A stretch of 6,497 nt of DNA from Candidatus Krumholzibacteriia bacterium (GTDB taxonomy: Bacteria; Krumholzibacteriota; Krumholzibacteriia; LZORAL124-64-63), in contig DAOWLV010000198.1 of assembly GCA_030643455.1 (NCBI GenBank), positions 1-6,497 on the forward strand, given 5' to 3'. The notes below the pieces were generated by a model that was not told the DNA's origin, did no database searches, and saw only the letters and a list, made by a program, of their open reading frames with translations. Below, piece by piece: positions 1 to 6,410 of the stretch (positions within the stretch are counted from its first letter, which is position 1; each line of letters starts with the position of its first letter). The position numbers were made by a program, and so were the translations under genes.

Positions 1-2487
1 GTATGTCACTTCGATTTCGACGGGGGAGGCGTTCGCAATCCCTACGGTCTGTCCATAGAGGTGCGTCTGGCCGGCGGCATGTCCGCCGCCGAGGCTATCG
101 CCGACGTGGAAAATGATGACCCCGACAACGACGACTTCAGCAATCTCGTCGAGATCACCGATACGATCAACTGGACCAACACGCCGACTTTTCCCGGTCT
201 CAAGTCCGACAACGTGGGCAATGTTCTCAACGTCGATCAGGCGGATCTGTTGGGTTATCTGACCCCATCAGGATCCACCGATAACACTCCACCCGAGGTC
301 GCCATCACTTCGCCTGTCGGTGGGGAGATGATTCCCTCGGCCACCTACAACCAGGTCACCTGGACAGCCACTGACGCCAGTGGTATCTCCGCAGTCAATC
401 TGTACCTGAGCGACGATGGCGTGACCTTCAAGGCCATGGCCAAGGGGCTGCCCAATACCGGGTCCTTCCAGATGTTCTACCCCAACCTGCCAAGTCCCAC
501 CAGCGTCCTGCGTGTGGAAGCAGTCGACAACGCCGGCAACGATGCCCATGCCGACAGCCCCGCCGTGTTCACCATCACACCGGTGACTCACGGCGTGGTG
601 CCGACGACCCTGCGCGACTTCGATCTTGGCGGCACCAATCCCTTCGAGGGCAGTCCGCTGGCCGATCCGTCGCAGACCTGTATTACTTGCCACGGCGGCT
701 ACGACACGAATATCGAACACTGGCACAACTGGCAGGGCAGCATGATGGGCCAGGCCATGCGTGATCCGCTTTACATGGCCACCGTGGCGGTGGCCGAAGA
801 GGTCGTGCCGGCGGTAGGTGATCTCTGCCTGCGCTGCCATACGCCCGGGGGCTGGCAGGAGGGACGATCCTTCGACACTTCCGGCGCCATGCTGACCGAA
901 AAGGATCTGCAGGGTGTCCAGTGCGACTATTGCCACCGCATGGTCGATCCGATCTACGTCGGGGGCGTCAGTCCGGCACGTGACGAAGGGATCATCAACG
1001 ATCTGGACCTGCCTCCCCTGGAGGCGGCAAACGGGCAGTTCGTGACGGATCCGGACCCGATCATGCGCGGTCCCTACGCGGATGCCGACGCCAGCCACCA
1101 GTTCCTGGATTCCAATTTCCACCGCACTTCCCAGCTGTGCGGCACGTGCCACGACGTGAGCAATCCTGCCTTCGTGGCCGGCGACGCGCCCGGCAAGTAC
1201 GATGTTCAGGCCCTGGATACTCCACATCCCGACGGGGACCGGCGCAACATGGTCCCGGTCGAGCGGACCTTCAGCGAGTGGGAGGCCAGTGAGTACGCGT
1301 CCATGGGTGTCTACGCGCCCCAGTTCGCCGGCGATAAACCCGATGGCATCGTGTCGACCTGCCAGGACTGCCACATGCGGGACGTCACGGGCGTGGGTTG
1401 TTCGGAGGCTGGCGCACCGACGCGCACCGATCTCGGCCTTCACGATTTGACCGGCGGCAACACCTTCCTGCCGGACATTCTAGCGATCTGGTTCCCGGAG
1501 CTGGACACCGCCGCCCTCCAGGACGGCAAGCTGCGGGCCATCGCCATGCTCACGCTGGCTGCGACCATGGACCTGACCGTCACCTCGGTGGATGGCCAGC
1601 CCGCCGTCACGGTCAGGCTGACCAACGAAACCGGTCACAAGCTGCCGTCGGGTTATCCCGAGGGACGGCGCATGTGGCTGAACATCAAGGCCTATGACGC
1701 CTCCGACGTCATGGTCTATGAAAGCGGCCACTACGACGATGCGACCGGTGTGCTCAGTCACGACGAGGATGCCAAGATCTACCACATCGAACCGGGGATC
1801 TCGACCAGGCTGTCGGCCATCATCGGCATGCCCGCCGGCCCGTCGTTCTTTTTCCCCTTGAGTGACACGGTCTACTCCGACAACCGCATCCCGCCGCGCG
1901 GCTTCACCAACGCCGCCTTCGTGACGGCGCAGTCGCCCGTCGTGGCCTACACCTACGCCGATGGCCAGCATTGGGATGACACCCAGTACCTGCTGCCGGA
2001 TTCGGCGCGGCGCGTGGATGTCACGTATTATTACCAGACCACCTCGAAGGAATACATCGAGTTCCTGCGCGACAACAACCACACCAACAGCCTGGGCCAG
2101 GAAGTCTACGACGCCTGGAACAACAACGGCAAGAGCACGCCGGTGATCGTGGCCCAGCAGTCCTCCATCCTGGATGTCTCGGCGGCGCCAGACGACCAGG
2201 TGGTGCCGCGTATCACGACCTTGGCCCAGAACTATCCCAATCCGTTCAATCCCCAGACCTGGATCGACTTCAGTCTGCCGTCCGCCCAGGTCGTATCGTT
2301 GCGGATCTATGACGAGCGCGGCCGCCTGGTGCGTACCCTGGTCGACGGTCTGGCTGCCGAAGGTGACAACCAGGTGCTCTGGGACGGCAAGGACAACTCG
2401 GGTAGGGGCGTGGCCTCGGGGGTCTACCACTACGTGCTGAAATCGGGCAGCGGAGACCTGCGGCACAAGATGACGCTCATTCGCTGA
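1..2487 (+). CDS. Secreted multiheme c-type cytochrome with Ig-like domain and FlgD-like C-terminal sorting tail (5' truncated)
   Basis: The reading frame is open to base 1, so the gene starts outside the window; 828 codons plus TGA are visible. The GTG at 61 is unlikely to be the start, because codons 1-3 read V-C-H, the end of a probable CXXCH heme site. An EF-hand-like acidic loop (D-P-D-N-D-D-F-S-N-L-V-E) lies at codons 40-51. An Ig-like beta domain spans about codons 97-192. Five complete CXXCH motifs follow at codons 227 (CITCH), 276 (CLRCH), 308 (CDYCH), 380 (CGTCH) and 454 (CQDCH), with candidate distal histidines in HWHNW, FHRTS and LHDLTGGN. A beta-rich domain carries TGHKLPSGYPEGRR near codon 546. 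The tail from about codon 741 has NYPNPFNP, VSLRIYDERGRLVRTL, WDGKDNSGRGVASGVY and ends KMTLIR, which is the FlgD-like / type IX secretion pattern. It should be an exported electron carrier or redox enzyme; its partner and substrate are unknown. The cytochrome class is sure; surface secretion is inferred. Confidence 0.9.
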   Translation, partial: VCHFDFDGGGVRNPYGLSIEVRLAGGMSAAEAIADVENDDPDNDDFSNLVEITDTINWTNTPTFPGLKSDNVGNVLNVDQADLLGYLTPSGSTDNTPPEVAITSPVGGEMIPSATYNQVTWTATDASGISAVNLYLSDDGVTFKAMAKGLPNTGSFQMFYPNLPSPTSVLRVEAVDNAGNDAHADSPAVFTITPVTHGVVPTTLRDFDLGGTNPFEGSPLADPSQTCITCHGGYDTNIEHWHNWQGSMMGQAMRDPLYMATVAVAEEVVPAVGDLCLRCHTPGGWQEGRSFDTSGAMLTEKDLQGVQCDYCHRMVDPIYVGGVSPARDEGIINDLDLPPLEAANGQFVTDPDPIMRGPYADADASHQFLDSNFHRTSQLCGTCHDVSNPAFVAGDAPGKYDVQALDTPHPDGDRRNMVPVERTFSEWEASEYASMGVYAPQFAGDKPDGIVSTCQDCHMRDVTGVGCSEAGAPTRTDLGLHDLTGGNTFLPDILAIWFPELDTAALQDGKLRAIAMLTLAATMDLTVTSVDGQPAVTVRLTNETGHKLPSGYPEGRRMWLNIKAYDASDVMVYESGHYDDATGVLSHDEDAKIYHIEPGISTRLSAIIGMPAGPSFFFPLSDTVYSDNRIPPRGFTNAAFVTAQSPVVAYTYADGQHWDDTQYLLPDSARRVDVTYYYQTTSKEYIEFLRDNNHTNSLGQEVYDAWNNNGKSTPVIVAQQSSILDVSAAPDDQVVPRITTLAQNYPNPFNPQTWIDFSLPSAQVVSLRIYDERGRLVRTLVDGLAAEGDNQVLWDGKDNSGRGVASGVYHYVLKSGSGDLRHKMTLIR

Positions 2488-2507
2488 TTTTATTTTGTCG
2501 GAAAAGC

Positions 2508-2539
2508 AGACCGCCGGCCCAATAAAGTGCCGGCGGTCT
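2508..2539. terminator. Bidirectional rho-independent terminator between convergent genes
   Basis: A perfect 11-bp GC-rich stem (2508-2518 pairing with 2529-2539) closes a 10-nt loop. It begins 21 bases after the cytochrome stop and lies 29 bases beyond the stop of the convergent porin gene. The plus-strand transcript continues TTGGTTT, a weak T tract. The minus-strand transcript continues GCTTTTCC and then AT-rich sequence. One hairpin can therefore end both transcripts, more convincingly the minus one. Confidence 0.8.
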
Positions 2540-2568
2540 TGGTTTACGTCAGGAGGTTGTTCCCCTGG

Positions 2569-3789
2569 CTAGAACTTGTAGATCATGTCGACCTGAAGAC
2601 GGTTCCTCTTGGAATTCTTGACGGATTCGGAAAGGGCGTCGTTCTTGTCGATGGCGTCGGACCGGAAGTACTGCAGGCCCAGGTCGGTGTTTTTCATGAC
2701 CCTCTTTGCCAGGAAGAAAAGAATTCCCTCACGGTTGGTATAACCGTCCAGAAGATCGCTGTCGATGAACTGGGAGGGAAAGGCGTTGGCTTCGATGTGG
2801 TAAAGGCCGATGCCGCCGAGGAGGGCCTTCTTCTTGGCTCCAACCTCGATGCCTGCGTTGTAGGCGACCGAGTTCTTGCCCACACCGTCGTACATCACCG
2901 AGGGCTCGGCGCTGTTGTTGTTCGCATAACCTCCGGACAGGACCAGGGGAACAGAGCCGAGAGTGGTGGCGAAAAACGCCTGGGCTTCTATGACCTGCAG
3001 ATTGCCGCCTTCGATGTCTCCTGTCAGGCCGTCCTCGATGTTTCCACCCGACTTGGTGACTCCATCGGTTCCGTCGACTCCGCGCATGATGAAGGCGGCG
3101 TCGAGTTCGCCCATGTAATAATAGGTGGCACGGACACCGACGGTGGTCTTGTCGCCGCCAAAGATGATGCCGCCCTGAACGGGAGCCATGTAGGGGTCCT
3201 TCGAATCATTTTTACTGTTCTCATCGATCACATAGTATCCGGTCTGGAGGAAGAAACTTCCGCTTCCCCCCAATTTGTGGGAGAACTGGGTCCCCGAACC
3301 GGCCAGGGAGATGTCCCCATCCCACATCATCATGTCCTTGCCGTGACCCTTCCACTTGTAGGGGTTCTTGACCCGGCCGAAATCGAAGGACCATTTCCCG
3401 TTCCCGCTGGGCAACTTGCCGTCGGCCCAGGGGGTGATGACCATGGCGGCGTAACGTACACTCAGGGAATTGGGAGCCATGTCCTTGGGGTCACCCAGGG
3501 TGACGTTCCCGCTGCGGCTGTCGTCCCCGCTCACCAGGCGGAAATAGAACTTGGAGTTGGGGTTGATTTTGGCTTTCCCATCCAGGCGCAACCGGTAGCG
3601 GAAGCGACCGCGATCGTCCTTCTTTTCGCCCTCCGCGTCATTCAGCCAGTTGAAATACTCGTAACGGCCGCGGATGCTGCCACCCAGCTTCAAACCCTTG
3701 TCGACATCTTCTGCCCGGCTGTCTGTCACGAATCCCGAAACCAGGAAAAGCAACCCGCCGACAACCAGTGTCATGATCCGCTTATTCAA
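2569..3789 (-). CDS. Outer-membrane beta-barrel porin-like protein
   Basis: A protein of 406 residues, probably exported by Sec and inserted in the outer membrane as a channel. Residues 1-26 look like a signal peptide: N-K-R, then a hydrophobic stretch MTLVVGGLLFLVSGF, then a D-S-R-A cleavage site before E27. The mature chain has alternating polar/hydrophobic, aromatic-rich strands (GSIRGRYEYFNW, FRYRLRLDGKAKI, TTVGVRATYYYMGEL, NRLQVDMIYKF) and ends in phenylalanine, the usual signal for outer-membrane barrel assembly. The opening R-x-R-Y, the F-D-F-G-R-V-K-N-P segment and the last 80 residues recall the 'putative porin' family (Porin_5 type), judged from memory. The start is TTG, chosen because AAGGAG sits 8 bases upstream; the first ATG is five codons further in, too far from that site. 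The stop is TAG. It lies downstream of icd on the same strand but after a terminator, so it is probably transcribed alone. The transported solute cannot be told. Confidence 0.85.
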   Translation of the reverse strand: MNKRIMTLVVGGLLFLVSGFVTDSRAEDVDKGLKLGGSIRGRYEYFNWLNDAEGEKKDDRGRFRYRLRLDGKAKINPNSKFYFRLVSGDDSRSGNVTLGDPKDMAPNSLSVRYAAMVITPWADGKLPSGNGKWSFDFGRVKNPYKWKGHGKDMMMWDGDISLAGSGTQFSHKLGGSGSFFLQTGYYVIDENSKNDSKDPYMAPVQGGIIFGGDKTTVGVRATYYYMGELDAAFIMRGVDGTDGVTKSGGNIEDGLTGDIEGGNLQVIEAQAFFATTLGSVPLVLSGGYANNNSAEPSVMYDGVGKNSVAYNAGIEVGAKKKALLGGIGLYHIEANAFPSQFIDSDLLDGYTNREGILFFLAKRVMKNTDLGLQYFRSDAIDKNDALSESVKNSKRNRLQVDMIYKF

Positions 3790-3803
3790 GGTGATAACTC
3801 CTT
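3787..3803 (-). promoter_or_regulatory. Shine-Dalgarno AAGGAG with TTG start codon of the porin gene
   Basis: Reading the minus strand, AAGGAG (3803 to 3798) is followed by eight bases and then TTG (3789-3787), whose frame opens at once into a lysine/arginine-plus-hydrophobic signal peptide. The next in-frame ATG (3774) is 23 bases from the ribosome site. This spacing decides for the rare TTG start. Confidence 0.8.
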
Positions 3804-3824
3804 GTTTTTGCGTGGATGGATGGC

Positions 3825-3840
3825 CGGGGATTAATCCCCG
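3825..3840. repeat. Perfect 16-bp palindrome in the porin leader
   Basis: CGGGGATTAATCCCCG reads the same on both strands. It ends 35 bases before the porin start codon, downstream of the candidate promoter, so it would lie in the 5' untranslated leader. It could be an operator for a dimeric repressor or a small leader hairpin; no T tract follows it, so it is not a terminator. Function is unknown. Confidence 0.6.
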
Positions 3841-3871
3841 CGATCCAAGGCGACTCCTTCTGGAAGGGAAA

Positions 3872-3900
3872 ATAATCGGGACTCATTTTCCGAGCGTAAA
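3872..3900 (-). promoter_or_regulatory. Candidate sigma70-type promoter of the porin gene
   Basis: On the minus strand TTTACG (3900-3895) and GATTAT (3877-3872) are separated by 17 bases, each matching four of six consensus positions. An AT-rich stretch (3905-3930) lies just upstream of the -35, as an UP element would. Transcription would start near 3865, giving a leader of about 75 bases. The match is moderate and promoter consensus in this lineage is uncertain. Confidence 0.3.
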
Positions 3901-3946
3901 CAGCTTGTAAAAATTTGGTAAATTCGACAAGGGGAATTTGAGGAGG

Positions 3947-3979
3947 AAAAAGGGCGCCCTGATCAACCAGGACGCCCTT
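3947..3979 (-). terminator. Rho-independent terminator of icd
   Basis: In the minus-strand transcript a 12-bp stem (3979-3968 pairing with 3961-3950, with one G-U wobble at 3972/3957) closes a 6-nt loop (3967-3962) and runs into five U residues (3951-3947). It begins 18 bases after the icd stop codon. On the plus strand the wobble becomes an A-C mismatch and no T tract follows, so the element is directional and belongs to icd. Confidence 0.88.
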
Positions 3980-3997
3980 GTCTCCCGATGGTGAGAA

Positions 3998-6226
3998 TCA
4001 CATGGCGTCGATGATGGCGTTGAAGGTCGTGCTGGGGCGCATGGCCTTTTCCGCCTTGGCGATGTCCGGCAGGAAATAACCGCCGAGGTCGACCGGCTCG
4101 CCCTGGGCTGCCAGCAGTTCGGTCGTGATCTTGTTTTCGTTGTCTGCGAGGGCCGCGGCGATCCCGGCGAAGCGGGTCTTGATCGAGGTATCCTTGTCCT
4201 GGGCGGCCAGAGCCTGCGCCCAGTACATGGCGAGATAGAAGGTGCTGCCCCGGTTGTCGATCTCGTTCACCTTGCGGGATGGGTACCGGGCGTTTTCCAG
4301 ATACGTGCCGATGGCCTGGTCAAGGGTTTCGGCCAGCAGGGCCGCCGTTTCATTGCCGGAATTGGCGGCGGCCATCTCCAGGGACGGCACCAGCGCGCAA
4401 TATTCACCGAGGGAATCCCACCTCAGGTGACCTTCCTTCAGGAACTGCTGGACGTGCTTGGGAGCCGAACCGCCGGCACCGGTTTCGAAGAGTCCGCCGC
4501 CCTTGAGCAGAGGCACGATCGACAGCATCCTGGCGCTGGTGCCCAGCTCGAGGATCGGGAACAGATCGGTCAGGTAATCCCGCAGCACGTTGCCCGTGAC
4601 GGAAATCGTATCTTCGCCCCGGCGGATCCTCTCCAGGGAGAACTTCATCGCAGTCACCGGCTCCATGATACGGATATCAAGGTCGGCGGTGTCATGCTCA
4701 GGCAGGTACTTGTTCACCTTCTGGATGATCTGGGTGTCGTGGCCCCTTCTTTCATCCAGCCAGAAAACCGCCGGCGCCCCCGTGGCTTTCGCCCGGGTGA
4801 CGGCCAGTTTGACCCAGTCCCGGATCGGCTCGTCCTTGGCCTGGCACATCCTGAAGATGTCACCGGTTTCCACGGTCTGCTCCAGCAGGACGGTACCGGC
4901 GGAGTCGACGACCCGAATACTTCCTTCAGCCGGTGCCTCGAAGGTCTTGTCGTGGGAACCGTATTCTTCGGCCTTCTTGGCCATCAGGCCGACGTTGGGA
5001 ACGCTTCCCATGGTGCCGGGGTCGAACTGCCCGTGCTGCTGGCAGTCCTCGATGACCGCCTGGTACATGGTTGCGTAGCAGCGGTCCGGCACCATGGCGA
5101 TGGTGTCCTGCAACTCGTCGTCGTTGTTCCACATCTTGCCGCCGTCACGCACCACGTTGGGCATGGAGGCATCGACGATGATGTTGTTGGGCACGTGCAG
5201 GTTCGTGATGCCCTTGCGTGAATCGACCATGGCCAGGGCGGGATGGCTTTCGTAGACCGCCGCGATATCGGCCTCGATTTCCGCCTTCTTGTCGGCGGGA
5301 AGCTTGTCGAGTTTCTCCAGAACGCCGGCGAGGCCGTTGTTGACGTTGGCGCCGATCTCCTTCAGGACAGCGGCATGTTTTTCAAGGGCTGCCTGGTAAT
5401 AGACCGCAACGCAGTGGCCGAACATGATGGGATCCGAAATCTTCATCATGGTCGCTTTGAGGTGCAAGGACAGAAGAACGCCGTCGTCTTTGGCCGCGGT
5501 GATCGTCTCGCCATAGAATTTCCGCAGGGCCGCGACGTTCATCACTGAGGTGTCGATGACCTCACCGTCCAGGAGAGATACCTTGTCCTTCAGGACGGTA
5601 GCCGTTCCGCCATCGGCGACAAATTCGATGCGAACATCGGCGGCCCGGTCCATGGTGACGGACTTTTCACTGCCATAGAAATCCTTTTCGGACATGCAGG
5701 CGACCCGCGCCTTGGATCCGGTGGCCGGCCAGTCCTTCATCATCCTGTGGGGATTTTTCTGGGCGAACTTCTTCACCGCGACGGCCGCCCGGCGGTCGGC
5801 GTTGCCTTCACGCAGGACCGGATTGACCGCGGATCCGAGAACCTTGGCGAATCTGGCCTGGAGTGCCTTTTCGGCGTCATCCCGGGGATCCTCGGGGTAG
5901 TCCGGGATATCAAATCCCTTGTCCTGGAGCTCCTCGATCGCGCTCTGCAGCTGGGGAATGGAGGCGCTGATATTGGGCAGCTTGACGATGTTGGCCGTAG
6001 GGGATTGGGTCAGTTCACCCAGCTGGGTCAGGTAGTCGGGGATTTTCTGGTCTTCGGTGAGATTGTCGGGAAAGTTGGCGATGATCCGGCCCGCGAGTGA
6101 AATATCGTTCGTGGTGACCTCGACGCCGGTGCCTTTTGTGTAGGCTTGTACGATCGGAAGCAGGGTGTAGGTGGCCAGTGCGGGCGCTTCGTCGATCTTG
6201 GTCCAGATGATCTTGGAGGAGGACAT
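3998..6226 (-). CDS. icd: Isocitrate dehydrogenase, NADP-dependent, monomeric type
   Basis: Oxidatively decarboxylates isocitrate to 2-oxoglutarate in the cytoplasmic TCA cycle, reducing NADP and needing Mg or Mn. The 742-residue product has the length of the monomeric family (about 740), not of the ~420-residue dimeric enzyme. Residues matching the known Azotobacter vinelandii site, aligned from memory, are all present: S132, N135, R139 and R145 in SAVNPVLREGNADRR; K257; D352; Y422; R549, D550 and D554 in VLRDYLTD; and H591, R602 and R651, which contact the 2'-phosphate of NADP. The frame stays open to 6412, but MSSSKIIWTKIDEAP at 6226 is the family's normal N terminus and GAGGGA lies five bases before it. 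The extra 62 codons look random and would overlap the divergent gene. A terminator follows 18 bases after the stop, so icd appears monocistronic. No frameshift or missing key residue is seen. Confidence 0.97.
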   Translation of the reverse strand: MSSSKIIWTKIDEAPALATYTLLPIVQAYTKGTGVEVTTNDISLAGRIIANFPDNLTEDQKIPDYLTQLGELTQSPTANIVKLPNISASIPQLQSAIEELQDKGFDIPDYPEDPRDDAEKALQARFAKVLGSAVNPVLREGNADRRAAVAVKKFAQKNPHRMMKDWPATGSKARVACMSEKDFYGSEKSVTMDRAADVRIEFVADGGTATVLKDKVSLLDGEVIDTSVMNVAALRKFYGETITAAKDDGVLLSLHLKATMMKISDPIMFGHCVAVYYQAALEKHAAVLKEIGANVNNGLAGVLEKLDKLPADKKAEIEADIAAVYESHPALAMVDSRKGITNLHVPNNIIVDASMPNVVRDGGKMWNNDDELQDTIAMVPDRCYATMYQAVIEDCQQHGQFDPGTMGSVPNVGLMAKKAEEYGSHDKTFEAPAEGSIRVVDSAGTVLLEQTVETGDIFRMCQAKDEPIRDWVKLAVTRAKATGAPAVFWLDERRGHDTQIIQKVNKYLPEHDTADLDIRIMEPVTAMKFSLERIRRGEDTISVTGNVLRDYLTDLFPILELGTSARMLSIVPLLKGGGLFETGAGGSAPKHVQQFLKEGHLRWDSLGEYCALVPSLEMAAANSGNETAALLAETLDQAIGTYLENARYPSRKVNEIDNRGSTFYLAMYWAQALAAQDKDTSIKTRFAGIAAALADNENKITTELLAAQGEPVDLGGYFLPDIAKAEKAMRPSTTFNAIIDAM

Positions 6227-6237
6227 GTCATTCCCTC
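6226..6237 (-). promoter_or_regulatory. Ribosome binding site that fixes the icd start
   Basis: On the minus strand GAGGGA (6237 to 6232) is five bases before an ATG whose first base is 6226. It supports the 742-residue form over the 804-residue open frame that begins at 6412. Confidence 0.75.
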
Positions 6238-6265
6238 GGCGTTGAAGAAAAAGTGGCGTGGGACA

Positions 6266-6294
6266 ACGATTGTATCGTGACTGCGCTGAGTCAA
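6266..6294 (-). promoter_or_regulatory. Candidate icd promoter with a dyad over the -10
   Basis: On the minus strand TTGACT (6294-6289) and TACAAT (6274-6269) each match five of six sigma70 consensus positions, but the gap is only 14 bases, shorter than the usual 16-18. The -10 lies inside a 13-bp dyad, ACGAT-TGT-ATCGT (6266-6278), which a dimeric regulator could occupy. The start of transcription would be near 6262, 36 bases before the icd start codon. The short spacer makes this tentative. Confidence 0.35.
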
Positions 6295-6299
6295 GATCT

Positions 6300-6312
6300 T
6301 CCCCCTGGGGGA
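6300..6312. repeat. GC dyad TCCCCC-T-GGGGGA in the divergent intergenic region
   Basis: Six-base arms of perfect inverted symmetry flank a single central base. It lies just upstream of the candidate icd -35 and about 100 bases before the divergent symporter start. It could be an operator; a single-base loop makes an RNA hairpin unlikely. No known site is recognised. Confidence 0.4.
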
Positions 6313-6319
6313 GTTGTAA

Positions 6320-6331
6320 ATCGGATCCGAT
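6320..6331. repeat. 12-bp perfect palindrome ATCGGATCCGAT
   Basis: A perfect palindrome in the icd/symporter intergenic region, eight bases from the preceding GC dyad. It is a possible regulator site for either divergent gene. Palindromes of this size also arise by chance, so the evidence is weak. Confidence 0.35.
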
Positions 6332-6410
6332 CCAGCACTTCCCAACCATTGGACATCCTGCTAGTCTGCCCGCGGCAATGATTTCGCAAGTTCCAGGGGA
6401 AGAGACATCC

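Noticed and set aside
61..63. GTG at 61 as the start of the cytochrome gene
   Set aside because: The frame continues upstream to base 1 with V-C-H and an N-P-Y-G motif that belong to the protein, so the gene is cut by the window edge.
268..1443. Long open frame (391 codons) on the minus strand inside the cytochrome gene
   Set aside because: It lies wholly antisense to a frame with clear heme motifs. Its composition is the Val/Gly/His/Arg-rich kind made by reading GC-rich coding DNA backwards, and it shows no recognisable domain.
1480..2466. Second long minus-strand open frame (328 codons) under the cytochrome C-terminal half
   Set aside because: It is an antisense shadow of the TGHKLP and FlgD-like domains with no motif of its own.
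2527..3834. 435-codon plus-strand open frame over the porin
   Set aside because: It begins inside the terminator hairpin and overlaps the porin end to end. The porin has the signal peptide, ribosome site and terminal phenylalanine; this frame has none of these.
4427..5221. 264-codon plus-strand open frame inside icd
   Set aside because: It is antisense to a highly conserved enzyme and its sequence looks like a reverse reading of it.
6349..6363. Possible sigma54 site (TTGGAC...TGCTA) for the symporter
   Set aside because: The GG and GC dinucleotides are seven bases apart instead of ten, so it does not fit the -24/-12 pattern.
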